Part shown: piece after piece, positions 8,506 through 16,763 of the stretch | Layout of the letters: each line of letters begins with the position of its first letter | Position numbering within the stretch: the stretch's first letter is position 1 | From: an uncultured delta proteobacterium | GTDB lineage: Bacteria > Myxococcota_A > Polyangia > Polyangiales > Ga0077539 | Reading direction: 5' to 3' | NCBI GenBank assembly: GCA_903845045.1 | Contig: CAIMWA010000244.1 | Coordinates: 1-34,917 of the forward strand | DNA: 34,917 bases | Notes under the pieces: model-generated | Seen by the model: the letters and a program-made list of their open reading frames with translations, nothing else | Told to the model about the DNA's origin: nothing | Database searches by the model: none | Made by a program: the position numbers and the translations under genes

Positions 8506-9873
8506 TCAGCCCTTGAACACCGACTGCCGCGCGCGCAGCAGGCCGTCGAGGGACGCCTGGATGGTCTCGCGAAGCTTCTCGTTGAGGCGGTTCACGAGCA
8601 CGAGGTCCTCGGCCTGCTCGGGGCGGTAGCCGTCCATGGCGATGGGCTCGCCGAAGACGATCTTCCAGCGCGCGGGGAGGCCCGCGAGGCCGAGCGGACC
8701 GAAGAGCGGAAACGTCGGCGTGAGGGGCACGAAGGGCACGCCGAGGAGCTTCGCGATGCGGCCCGACGGGAAGAGCATCGGGTGCGTCTCCTCGGCTCCG
8801 ACGACGGTGACCGGGACGATGGGCGTGCCCGTGCGGATCGCGAGCTTGATGTGCCCGCCGCGGCCGAAGCGCTGGAGCTGGTAGCGCTCGCGGAACGGCT
8901 TGGCGATGCCCTTCACGCCCTCGGGAAAGAGGGCCACGCACGCGTCGCGGCGCAGCAGCCGCTCGGCGTTCTCCTGGCACGCGCGCACGGCGCCGAGGCG
9001 GTTCACGTAGGCGCCGGCGAAGGGGAAATGGAAGATGAAATCCTCGGCGAGCCAGCGCAGCGTGCGCGACGCCGAGTGCTCCTTGCGCAGCGCCGTGGCG
9101 AGCATGATGCCGTCGAAGGGGATGGCGCCGGAGTGGTTCGCCACGAGGGCCACGCGCCCCGTCGCCGGGACGTTCTCGACGCCCTCGACCTCGACGCGCC
9201 ACCAGCGCTCGTAGAGAAAGTCCCACACGGGCTGCCAGCGCCGGGCGTAGTCGGGGTCGAGGCCGAACTCGTCGATCTCCTCGGAGCGGTCGCGGATCGC
9301 CGTCTGCCCCCAGCGGCGCAGATAGAAATCGCTGGCGAGGAGCTCGCGCGCGGCGTCGAAGGGCTCGTCGGTGCGGGCCGGGAGGTTCGTCGCGGGCGGC
9401 GCGCTCGGTCGCAGGGTCAGCGCGCGAAGGCGTGCGGCGAGGCGGCTGAGCACGGGCTCCGACGCGGCCTCGGCGCCGGCCTGGTCGAGGAGCGCGTCGA
9501 GCTGCGCGACGGTGTCTTCGAGGGACGGCGTGGGCGCCTCGACGACGGGCCGCGTCCCGGTCTCGGCGGCGGCCTCCGTGACGGCCTCGGCGGCGGCGGT
9601 CACCACGGCGTTCTCCACCGGCGCGACGGCCTCGGCGAGGACCTCGGTGACGGCCACGACGACGCTGTCTTCGAGCGGCGCGGCGGCCTCGGGCTGCACC
9701 GCGGGCGGCGGCGCCTCGCTCTTGCGTGCGGGCTTCGGCGGCGGGCGCACCGAGGGCTTCGCGCCGGCCTTGGCGGACTTCTTCGCGGGCGGCGGCGCCT
9801 CGCTCTTCTTCGCGACGCGCGGCGCCGCGGGGGCTCCGCCGAACGGGTCGTTGCCGAGGACCTTGCGTGCCAT
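8506..9873 (-). CDS. PlsC-like lysophospholipid acyltransferase with long Ala/Pro/Lys N-terminal extension
   Basis: The last 285 or so residues of this 455-residue protein form a PlsC-type domain: VALVANHSGAIPFDG, with His247 and Asp254 as likely catalytic pair, and FPEG at 316-319 for the phosphate-binding motif. The spacing is HX6D rather than the usual HX4D. The preceding DEFGLDPDYARRWQPVWDFL block recalls the mycobacterial Rv0502 type, from memory. Such enzymes transfer acyl chains from acyl-CoA or acyl-ACP to glycerolipid or other lipid acceptors at the membrane. Residues 1-165 are low-complexity, with Lys/Pro repeats (KSEAPPPAKKSAK) and an Ala/Val/Glu helical stretch. ATG 9873 is 26 bases after the SDR stop, so the two genes are probably cotranscribed. 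Confidence 0.85.
   Translation of the reverse strand: MARKVLGNDPFGGAPAAPRVAKKSEAPPPAKKSAKAGAKPSVRPPPKPARKSEAPPPAVQPEAAAPLEDSVVVAVTEVLAEAVAPVENAVVTAAAEAVTEAAAETGTRPVVEAPTPSLEDTVAQLDALLDQAGAEAASEPVLSRLAARLRALTLRPSAPPATNLPARTDEPFDAARELLASDFYLRRWGQTAIRDRSEEIDEFGLDPDYARRWQPVWDFLYERWWRVEVEGVENVPATGRVALVANHSGAIPFDGIMLATALRKEHSASRTLRWLAEDFIFHFPFAGAYVNRLGAVRACQENAERLLRRDACVALFPEGVKGIAKPFRERYQLQRFGRGGHIKLAIRTGTPIVPVTVVGAEETHPMLFPSGRIAKLLGVPFVPLTPTFPLFGPLGLAGLPARWKIVFGEPIAMDGYRPEQAEDLVLVNRLNEKLRETIQASLDGLLRARQSVFKG
9701..9807. repeat. 23-bp direct repeat within the acyltransferase N-terminal coding region
   Basis: An identical 23-base sequence occurs at 9701-9723 and 9785-9807. It encodes the repeated KSEAPPPA segments of the basic low-complexity N-terminus. 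It could allow length change by slippage or recombination, with two 84-base-spaced copies in frame. Confidence 0.8.
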
Positions 9874-9899
9874 GGGGGAGGGGGCTCCGTGCGGTTCGG

Positions 9900-10940
9900 T
9901 CAGGGGGTGTGGGCGGGGCGCAGCAGCCGCGCGTCGCGCATGCGCTGGGCGCTCGCGTAGTCGAGCACCGCCTCGCGGGTGGTGAACGCCGGACGGAACT
10001 GCAGCTCGTTGGCGACCTTGTCGCCGTCGGCGACGCAGATCCAGCGGAGGTACTCGACGAAGGTCGGCGGGGCCTCGCTGAGCTGCGCGGTCCAGAGGGC
10101 GCGGGCGATGGGGTGGAACACCGGGTGCGGAATGGGCAGGTGCATGCGCCCGGCGAGCTGGATCGCCGTGGAGAGCGGCAGCACGCCGTCGCCGACGATG
10201 TTGTAGACGCCGGGCATGTCGCGCATCACGGCCATCTTGAAGGCCGCGAGGGCGTCGACCTCGTGGAGGAACTGCATGAGCGGGTCGAAGCCCATCACCG
10301 TCGGGACGAGCGTGCGACCGAGGTAGCGCGTGAGGTAGTTGCTCACCGTGGGACCGAGCAGCGGCGCGAGGCGCAGCACCGTGACGAGGGTTCCCGGCGA
10401 CGCCTTCGCGAAGCTCGCGACGACCTGCTCGGCCTCGATCTTGTCGCGGAGGTAGCGGCTCGCCGACTGCGCGCGGAGCGGGTGCGTCTCGGGGATGAAG
10501 TTCGGGTTTCGCGGCGAGGCCCCGTAGAGCATCGTGTGGGACCAAAGCACGAACTTGCGCACCGGGCGCTCGCGGCAGGCGTTGAGCACGTGCAGCGTGC
10601 CCACGCTCTCGAGCTCGTGGGCCCACGCGCTCGCATGCGTCGGCGACGACAGGAACGCCATGTGGAGCAGCGTCTCGACCTGCTCGCTCGCGAGGATCTC
10701 GGCGAGGCGCGCGTCGACGCGGGGCTGCGTGAGGTCGACCTTGTAGAACCGGGTCTTGCGCCCCGCGGTGGCCGGTCGCTCGACGTCGAGCGCGACGATG
10801 CGGGACACGCGGTCGTCGTCCTCGAGCAGCCCGATGAGGTTGCGTCCGAGGAACCCATCCGCGCCGGTGAGGGCGACCACGCGTCCCGGGGGCGCGATCC
10901 GCGCGACGGCGCGCTGTTCGGGGTCCTTTGCGTCGGTCAT
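9900..10940 (-). CDS. NAD(P)-dependent SDR / epimerase-dehydratase family protein
   Basis: This 346-residue extended-SDR protein has the nucleotide-binding motif TGADGFLG at about residues 25-32, an acidic residue after the second strand (ALDVE, suggesting NAD preference) and a YLRDK (YxxxK) catalytic pair near 168-172. It therefore resembles UDP-sugar epimerases and related dehydrogenases. The substrate is not evident; the C-terminal half lacks features I can assign to a known sugar. It lies directly upstream of the PlsC-like gene on the same strand, an order that recalls Rv0501-Rv0502 of mycobacteria and suggests a joint role in modifying or building an envelope lipid (inference). ATG 10940 follows tatD after a 65-base gap, so it may have its own promoter. 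Confidence 0.88.
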   Translation of the reverse strand: MTDAKDPEQRAVARIAPPGRVVALTGADGFLGRNLIGLLEDDDRVSRIVALDVERPATAGRKTRFYKVDLTQPRVDARLAEILASEQVETLLHMAFLSSPTHASAWAHELESVGTLHVLNACRERPVRKFVLWSHTMLYGASPRNPNFIPETHPLRAQSASRYLRDKIEAEQVVASFAKASPGTLVTVLRLAPLLGPTVSNYLTRYLGRTLVPTVMGFDPLMQFLHEVDALAAFKMAVMRDMPGVYNIVGDGVLPLSTAIQLAGRMHLPIPHPVFHPIARALWTAQLSEAPPTFVEYLRWICVADGDKVANELQFRPAFTTREAVLDYASAQRMRDARLLRPAHTP

Positions 10941-11005
10941 CGTCGGGCCTTCCGTGGCGCGGCCCAGGACGCCCCGGCGCCGCGGCGCGCGAACGCTACC
11001 ACAGT

Positions 11006-11785
11006 TCAGCGCAGCCCGAAGCGGCGACGCGCGGTCTCGGTGGTGCCCGCGCCGACGGTCTCCTCGTCGACGCCGCGCAGCGCCGCGAGCTGCTTCGCCG
11101 TGTGCACGAGGAACGACGGCTCGTTGGTCTTGCCGCGCATCGGCACCGGCGCGAGGTACGGCGCGTCGGTCTCGATCATCAAGCGGTCCGCGGGGATGAC
11201 CTTCGCCGCGGCGCGCACGGCCTCGGCCTTCTTGAACGTCACGATGCCCGACATGCTGATGTCGAAGTCGAGGTCGAGCGCGGCGCGCGCGAAGTCCGCG
11301 TCCTCGGAGAAGCAGTGGATCACGCCGCCGACGTCGCGCGCGCCCTCCTCGCGGAGGATCGCGAGGGTGTCCGCCGCGGCCTCGCGGGTGTGCACGACGA
11401 TGGGCTTGCGCGCCTCGCGAGCCAGCGCGATGAAGCGACGGAACACCTCGCGCTGCCGCTCCCGCGGCGACAGGTCGTAGTGGTAGTCGAGGCCGATCTC
11501 GCCGACGGCCACCACCCTCGGATGCGCGGCGTACGCGACCATGGCATCGACGATCGCGTCGGTGCACGCGCCCGCATCGTGAGGGTGCACGCCCGCCGTG
11601 GCCCACACGTCGGGCTCGCTCCCGGCGAGGGCGACGGCGTCGCGCGCACCGTCGGCGCCGCGTCCGACGCCGATGGTGACGAAGCCCGCGACGCCCGCCG
11701 TGCGGCCGCGGGCGATGACGGCGCGGCGGCCCTCGTCGGTCTCCACGTAGTCCAGGTGGCAGTGCGAATCGATGAGCGGAACCAT
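11006..11785 (-). CDS. tatD: TatD family metal-dependent hydrolase (DNase)
   Basis: This 259-residue TIM-barrel protein has every TatD metal ligand motif: DSHCHLD at the N-terminus, GVHPHD, VGEIGLDYHY, IVVHTREA, GVIHCFSED and IETDAPYL. Family members are metal-dependent exonucleases or 3'-5' DNases linked to DNA repair and quality control, acting in the cytoplasm. Length is typical. The ATG at 11785 shares one base with the TGA of the upstream HEAT gene (TGATG), showing translational coupling. Its place after metG matches the common metG-tatD order (metS-yabD in Bacillus). I use tatD as the family name; the paralogue (YcfH-like or other) cannot be fixed. Confidence 0.92.
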   Translation of the reverse strand: MVPLIDSHCHLDYVETDEGRRAVIARGRTAGVAGFVTIGVGRGADGARDAVALAGSEPDVWATAGVHPHDAGACTDAIVDAMVAYAAHPRVVAVGEIGLDYHYDLSPRERQREVFRRFIALAREARKPIVVHTREAAADTLAILREEGARDVGGVIHCFSEDADFARAALDLDFDISMSGIVTFKKAEAVRAAAKVIPADRLMIETDAPYLAPVPMRGKTNEPSFLVHTAKQLAALRGVDEETVGAGTTETARRRFGLR

Positions 11786-12633
11786 CACGTCTTCCCCAGC
11801 GCCATGCGCGCGTGCGTCCTCGCCGGCGTCGGCAGCACGCTGCGCGCGAGCCGTTCGAGGGTCTCCCGCGCGGTGGTTTCGGTGCGCACGGCGCCCAGCG
11901 CATCGATGGCGTCGAGGCGCAGCTCCGACCCATCGGCACCCGGCACCGTCGCTCGCCCGAGCGCGATCTCGGCCACCGCAGCGAGCGCGTCGAGGTCCCG
12001 CCCGCGCACCCGCGCGATGCTCGCGAGCGCCCGCAGCCGAGGACGCTCCGCGGACCCGTCTTCGCACGCGCGGCGCAGCGCCGTCACCGCCCGCGCGCGG
12101 GCTTCGTCGTCGGGTGTGAAGGACCCGTCGGGGCCGCCGTCGAGAAGGTATCCGAGCTGCTCCGCGGCCTCCGCAGCGATCCAGGGGTCGTCGTCGTCGA
12201 GGAGCCCGAGCGCCGTGTCGAAGCCCTCGGCGGGAGACGCGCGCACCACGCCGAGCAGGGCCTGGTAGCGCACGTCGTGCTGCGCGTGCGCGAGGGCCGT
12301 GCGGAGCGCCGCGAGGGCCCGGTCGCCGCCGAGGTCCGAGAGGGCCACCGCGGCCATCTGGCGCACGGTGCTGTCGGCGTCGTCGAGGCGCGCGGCGATG
12401 GCGTCGAGCAGGTGCCGCGCATCGAGGCCGCCCAGCGTCGTCACCGCGGCGGCGCGCACGGACCCCTCGGCGTCGGCGAGGAGCGGAACGAGCGCATCGG
12501 CAGCCTCGCGGGCGTCGGTGGTGCCGACACCCAGAAGGTCCTGCGCCGCGGCGGCGCGCACGGCGGACTTCGACGAGCGCAGGTCGCGAAGCGCGGCGGC
12601 GTAGGTGCGACGGAGCGGCGACGGCGTGAACAC
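11785..12633 (-). CDS. HEAT-repeat protein
   Basis: The 282-residue product is almost wholly helical HEAT-like repeats of about 31 residues; examples are AVRAAAAQDLLGVG, SVRAAAVTTLGGLDA, TVRQMAAVALSDLGGD and DVRYQALLGVVRASP. Acidic DDDDPW and LDDADST loops lie between them. Such solenoids are scaffolds for protein binding; no catalytic domain, signal peptide or membrane segment is visible, so a cytoplasmic role is expected. The start is GTG 12633, two bases after the metG TAG, and the stop overlaps the tatD start, so it is embedded in the metG-tatD operon. Whether it assists MetG, TatD or the polymerase clamp loader cannot be told. No ATG start lies within the first repeat. Confidence 0.82.
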   Translation of the reverse strand: MFTPSPLRRTYAAALRDLRSSKSAVRAAAAQDLLGVGTTDAREAADALVPLLADAEGSVRAAAVTTLGGLDARHLLDAIAARLDDADSTVRQMAAVALSDLGGDRALAALRTALAHAQHDVRYQALLGVVRASPAEGFDTALGLLDDDDPWIAAEAAEQLGYLLDGGPDGSFTPDDEARARAVTALRRACEDGSAERPRLRALASIARVRGRDLDALAAVAEIALGRATVPGADGSELRLDAIDALGAVRTETTARETLERLARSVLPTPARTHARMALGKT

Positions 12634-12635
12634 CG

Positions 12636-14675
12636 CTACTTGACGCGGGTGCCCGGGGGAACGTCGCGGGCGAAGGTCCCGAGCGCGAGGCCGTCGCTCG
12701 GACCCGCCGCGAGGAGCATGCCGTGCGAAACGAGGCCCTTGCCGAAGTCCCGCGGCGCGAGGTTCGCCACCACCACGACCTGCGCGCCGACGAGCGCCTC
12801 GGGCGTGAACGACAGCGCGATGCCCGCGATGATCTGCCGCGGTCCGCTCGCCTCGCCGAGGTCCACGGAGAGCTTCAGGAGCTTGTCCTTGCGCGGGATG
12901 CGCTCGGCGGTCAGCACGCGCCCGGCGCGCAGGTCGACCTTCGCGAAGTCGTCGTACTGGATCTCCGCGACGGTCTCGGCGACCGCGGGTGCAGCGGGTG
13001 CAGCGGGCGTCGTGGCGGCGGCGGGCGTGGGGGTCGGATCGCTCATCGGCTTGTCGGTCTCCGTCGAAACAAGGGGTTCGTCACGCACGTCGAGGGACGC
13101 GAGGATGCGTGCCTCGGCCTCGGCGTCGAGCTTCGGAAACACCGGCGCGCCAGGGCGTACGGCGGTGTGCGCGGCGAGGCCTCCCCACGCGGTGGGCCAC
13201 TGGTCGGCGCCGGCGGCCGGGGCCACGGGGTCGAGGCCGAGCTGGTGCAGCAGCGCGTCGCTGCGCTCGGGGATCACCGGCGACAGCATCACCGCCGCGA
13301 TGCGAACGACCTCGAGAACCTGTGCGATGACCACGCCGAGGCGCGTGACGTCGCCGGCCTTGGCGAGCTTCCACGGCGCGGTGTCGTCGAAGTAGCGGTT
13401 GCCGGCGCGCGCGACGTCGATGGTCAGCTCGAGGGCGCGGTGCATGGAGAACGCGTCCCACGCCTCGCCGGACTCGCGCACGAGCGCCGTCACGCGATCG
13501 CGCAGCGCCGTGTCGGCCTCGGTGAGCGCCTCGGCGGGCACCGCAGGAACGCGCCCATCGAAGTATTTGCCCACGAACGGGAGCGCGCGGTGCAGCAGGT
13601 TGCCGATGGTCTCGCCGAGCTCCGAGCGCGCACGCGACACGATGCCCTGGATCGAGAACTCGCCGTCCTGCCCGAAGGCCACCTCGCGCAGCAGGTAGTA
13701 CCGGAGCGCGTCGGCGCCGAGCGCGTCGACGATGCGCACGGGATCCGTGGTGCCGCGGGTCTTCACGGCGGTGACGCCGGGGGTCTTCGAGGTCTTGCGT
13801 CCGCCGGTGAGCAGGTAGCCGTGCGTCCAGATGGTGCGCGGCAGCCGGTCGCCCATGCCCGCGCTCATCAGGAACGCCGGCCAGTAGACGGCGTGGAAGC
13901 GCACGATGTCCTTCGCCACGAGCTGCACGTCGGGCGGCCAGAACGACATCGCGGCGGTGCCGTCGACGGCCGTGAGGTAGTTGAAGAGCGCGTCGAACCA
14001 CACGTAGATCACGTGCCCGGGGTCGTCGGGAACGGGGATGCCCCAGGTGAAGTTCGAGCGCGACACCGACAGGTCCTCGAGGCCAGAGCGCACGAAGGAC
14101 ACGATCTCGTTGCGCCGCGTCTCGGGCTGCACGAACTCGGGGTGGTCGGCGTAGAGCTTCAGCAGCGCGTCCTGGTACTTCGAGAGGCGGAAGAACCAGG
14201 TCTCCTCCTCGAGGGTGTCCACCGGGCGCTCGTGCACCGGACAGAGGCCGCCGGGGAGCAGCTCCTTCTCGGTCTTGTAGCCCTCGCAGGCCACGCAATA
14301 CAGGCCCTTGTAAGTTCCCTTGTAGAGGTCGCCGGCGTCGCGGCAGCGCCGCCACCACTTCTGCACGCCCTCGATGTGCCGCGGCTCGGTGGTGCGGATG
14401 AAGTCGTCGGGACGCACGCCGAGCTTCGGGCACAGCTCGCGGAAGCGCGCCGACACCTCGTCGGCGAAGGCCTGCGGAGGCACTCCCCGCTTCGCGGCCT
14501 CGCGCTCGATCTTCTGGCCGTGCTCGTCGGTGCCCGTGAGGAGCCGCGTCGTCGCGCCGCGCAGGCCGCGGTACCGCGCGAGCGCGTCGGCGGCGACGGT
14601 GGTGTACGCGTGGCCGATGTGCGGCGAGCCGTTGACGTAGTAGATCGGCGTCGTGACGTAGAAGCGCTGGTTCAT
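12636..14675 (-). CDS. metG: Methionyl-tRNA synthetase with fused C-terminal tRNA-binding domain
   Basis: The 679-residue enzyme charges tRNA-Met with methionine. The Rossmann core has PIYYVNGSPHIGHAY with HIGH at residues 19-22. A Zn-knuckle insert follows (CVACEGY then CPVH, about 130-155), then the anticodon-binding helical domain. The C-terminal 110 residues (VDLRAGRVLTAERIPRKDKL onward) are the Trbp111-like OB-fold that aids tRNA binding and dimerisation. An Ala/Thr/Pro-rich linker (PTPTPAAATTPAAP) joins the two. Unusually, the KMSKS loop reads KTSKT (about 294-298, bases 13782-13796) and is followed by PGVTAVKTRGTTDP, about seven residues longer than the usual xGNxxDP. The start ATG 14675 gives standard length; upstream codons only extend it. 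It sits 25 bases after ricT. Confidence 0.96.
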   Translation of the reverse strand: MNQRFYVTTPIYYVNGSPHIGHAYTTVAADALARYRGLRGATTRLLTGTDEHGQKIEREAAKRGVPPQAFADEVSARFRELCPKLGVRPDDFIRTTEPRHIEGVQKWWRRCRDAGDLYKGTYKGLYCVACEGYKTEKELLPGGLCPVHERPVDTLEEETWFFRLSKYQDALLKLYADHPEFVQPETRRNEIVSFVRSGLEDLSVSRSNFTWGIPVPDDPGHVIYVWFDALFNYLTAVDGTAAMSFWPPDVQLVAKDIVRFHAVYWPAFLMSAGMGDRLPRTIWTHGYLLTGGRKTSKTPGVTAVKTRGTTDPVRIVDALGADALRYYLLREVAFGQDGEFSIQGIVSRARSELGETIGNLLHRALPFVGKYFDGRVPAVPAEALTEADTALRDRVTALVRESGEAWDAFSMHRALELTIDVARAGNRYFDDTAPWKLAKAGDVTRLGVVIAQVLEVVRIAAVMLSPVIPERSDALLHQLGLDPVAPAAGADQWPTAWGGLAAHTAVRPGAPVFPKLDAEAEARILASLDVRDEPLVSTETDKPMSDPTPTPAAATTPAAPAAPAVAETVAEIQYDDFAKVDLRAGRVLTAERIPRKDKLLKLSVDLGEASGPRQIIAGIALSFTPEALVGAQVVVVANLAPRDFGKGLVSHGMLLAAGPSDGLALGTFARDVPPGTRVK

Positions 14676-14700
14676 GGCGGGTGCGCGATCGAAGGGGAGC

Positions 14701-15648
14701 TCAGCCGGGGGTGCCGTCGCCGCCGGCCTGCGGGCCCGCGGGGGACGCTGCTTGTAGCGCATCCACGGGAAAGGTCTCCAGCCCTCCGCCGTCGAGCGCG
14801 ACCCGGGCGGTGCGCGCGAGCACGTCGACGTCGCGAACGCGGCCCGCGCCCTTCGGCGTGACCACGTGCTTGCCGACCTTCGGGAACAGCGCTCGCTGGG
14901 CGCGGTAGAACGCCTCTTCGTAGACGAGGCAGCACATGAGCCGGCCGCACGCGCCGCTCACGCGCTCGGGCTTCAGCGCGAGCCCCTGGTCCTTCGCGTG
15001 GCGGATGGAGACCGGGGCGAAGTCCGCGAGGAAGGTGTTGCAGCAGAGCTGCAGGCCGCACGCCCCGACGCCGCCCACGGCCTTGGCCGCGTCGCGCAGG
15101 CCGACGTGACGGATCTCCACCCGCGCGTGCAGCGCGTCGTTGAGCTGCCGCCCGAGCACCCGGAGGTCGATGCGCTCCTCGCTGGAGAGATGCACCACCA
15201 CGCGCTGCCCGTTGCGGCTGACGTCGGCACGCAGCGCCTTCGCCGGGAGGTTCAGCGCGCGCACGGCCTCGCCCGCCAGCCGGAGCGCGTCGGCGTCGCG
15301 GATCCGCGCGCGGGTCTCGGCCTTGAGGTCCGTGTCCGTGGCCCGCCGAAGCACGCGCGGCATCGGCGCGGGCTCGACGAGCTGACGCCGCGACGGGGCC
15401 GCGACCACCGCCAGCGCCGACCCGCGGTCCGACTCGAGGAGCACCGTCTCGCCCTTGCGAAGCCGCAGCGCGCCGGCGTCGGCGAGGGAGGCCCGCGCCG
15501 CGCCGGTGGGACGGAGCAGCACCACGTTCGCCAGCACCGTGTGCGTCGCCGGCCCCTCGTCGGGAAAGTCGGGCTCGTCGGAGGTCTCCACCACGGCGCC
15601 CAGCACCGGCAGCGCGACGCGGTCTCCGCCCCCGGCCCCGGCGCTCAC
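14701..15648 (-). CDS. ricT: RicT/YaaT-like PSP1 C-terminal domain protein
   Basis: This 315-residue protein matches the PSP1/RicT family. The key block is VGLRDAAKAVGGVGACGLQL followed by CC, with VSGACGRLMCCLVYEEAFY about 50 residues later. These cysteines are the ones associated in Bacillus with RicT and the RicA-RicF-RicT complex that holds iron-sulphur clusters and affects RNase Y maturation of mRNA and sporulation. Partners RicA and RicF are not in the window. GTG 15648 was chosen because it overlaps the holB stop as GTGA and lies just before the domain; the frame extends farther upstream only as antisense or shadow coding. The C-terminus ends in a Gly/Pro tail. The holB-ricT-metG order is the same as in many Firmicutes. 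Confidence 0.87.
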   Translation of the reverse strand: MSAGAGGGDRVALPVLGAVVETSDEPDFPDEGPATHTVLANVVLLRPTGAARASLADAGALRLRKGETVLLESDRGSALAVVAAPSRRQLVEPAPMPRVLRRATDTDLKAETRARIRDADALRLAGEAVRALNLPAKALRADVSRNGQRVVVHLSSEERIDLRVLGRQLNDALHARVEIRHVGLRDAAKAVGGVGACGLQLCCNTFLADFAPVSIRHAKDQGLALKPERVSGACGRLMCCLVYEEAFYRAQRALFPKVGKHVVTPKGAGRVRDVDVLARTARVALDGGGLETFPVDALQAASPAGPQAGGDGTPG

Positions 15649-16709
15649 GCCCTCGCCTCGCGCAGCCGCACCAGCATGGCCTGCAGGTGCACGCCCGCGT
15701 TGAAGGCCGTGGCGCCGTCGAGGAGCTCGAGCGTCTCGCGCACGATGTCCGCGCGCACCGCGTTCACCACGGCCTGCCTCGGCGCGGCGCCCGCGCGCAC
15801 CGCCGCCAGCGACTCGCTGCGAAGGTGTCTCAATAGCAGCAGCAGCGTCTCGTCGAGCTCGGTCTTGCCGAACTGCCCGGGCTTCTCCGGCGGGTCCTTG
15901 AAGCGGATGCCGAGGTCCGCGAAGCTGCCCACGACGACGCCGGGCGTGCGCAGCGCCGCCAGCATCTCGTCGAGGAGCTTCTTGCGCGCTGCGAGCCGCG
16001 TCGGGTCCTTGTAGACGAGGGCGCGCCCCACGCTGCCCTCGGCGAGCGGAAGCAGGTCGCGCACGTGCGCGTCGTCGAGGCCGAGGCCCCGCAGCACGTC
16101 GCTCACGTCGGCGTCGTCGAGGGGACCGAAGTTCACCGTCTGGCACCGCGAGCGGATCGTCGGGAGCAGCGCCGACGGACGGTGCGACAGCAGCACGAAG
16201 TGCGTGTCCGTGGGCGGCTCCTCGAGGGTCTTGAGGAGCTTGTTCGCCGCGCTGGCGTTCATGCGGTCGGCCTCGCGCACGAGGATCCAACGCGTGCCCT
16301 GCTCGTGCGGGCGGAACGCCAGCCGCTTGAGCACCTCGTCGACCTGCTCGACGACGATCTCCTGGCGGAGCTTCTTCGCGTCGAGGTCCTCGTGCCGCGC
16401 GTCGGCGCTCTCCTCGCGGTCCTTCGCCGTGGCGGTGTCGCGAAGCTCGCGCTGCACCACCACGAGGTCGACGAAGATCCCCGCGGCGATGCGCCGGCAT
16501 CGGTCGCAGGCACCGCACGCCTCCGGACCCGCGAGGCAGTTCGCGGTCTGCGCGAGCGCGTGCGCGACGAGGTCCTTGCCCACGCCCTGCGGTCCGGCGA
16601 AGAGGTACGCGCTCGCCACCCGCCCGTGCAGCAGCGCGCGGCGCAGCAGCGCGATGGGCGCCGCGTGACCGCGCACCGACCGGAAGCCCTGCAATGCTCG
16701 CGTCTCCAT
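15645..16709 (-). CDS. holB: DNA polymerase III delta' subunit-like clamp loader protein
   Basis: This 354-residue AAA+ protein has FAGPQGVGKDLVAHALAQ (Walker A, about residues 37-53), a Zn-binding Cys cluster NCLAGPEACGACDRCRR, a Walker B-like region (RWILVREADRMNASAANKLL) and SRCQTVNF after sensor 1 (LLSHRP). Delta' is part of the gamma/tau clamp loader that places the sliding clamp on DNA. Intact Walker A in delta' is usual for many bacteria, although the E. coli subunit does not hydrolyse ATP. The ATG at 16709 is preferred to the GTG-side frame start at 16760 because it begins the family's N-terminal METRALQGF stretch. It is the first gene of the operon and overlaps ricT by four bases. 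It could be a DnaX-like paralogue, but it is too short. Confidence 0.88.
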   Translation of the reverse strand: METRALQGFRSVRGHAAPIALLRRALLHGRVASAYLFAGPQGVGKDLVAHALAQTANCLAGPEACGACDRCRRIAAGIFVDLVVVQRELRDTATAKDREESADARHEDLDAKKLRQEIVVEQVDEVLKRLAFRPHEQGTRWILVREADRMNASAANKLLKTLEEPPTDTHFVLLSHRPSALLPTIRSRCQTVNFGPLDDADVSDVLRGLGLDDAHVRDLLPLAEGSVGRALVYKDPTRLAARKKLLDEMLAALRTPGVVVGSFADLGIRFKDPPEKPGQFGKTELDETLLLLLRHLRSESLAAVRAGAAPRQAVVNAVRADIVRETLELLDGATAFNAGVHLQAMLVRLREARA

Positions 16710-16763
16710 CACGGTGACTGCGCCCCGCGTATCACGCCGTACGACGGCGCGGCAACGCACGCC

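Noticed and set aside
13740..13796. Frameshift or pseudogene in metG at the catalytic loop
   Set aside because: The frame is open through the loop and both flanks (LLTGGRK and GADALRYYLLRE) align in the same frame, so it is a variant, not a break.
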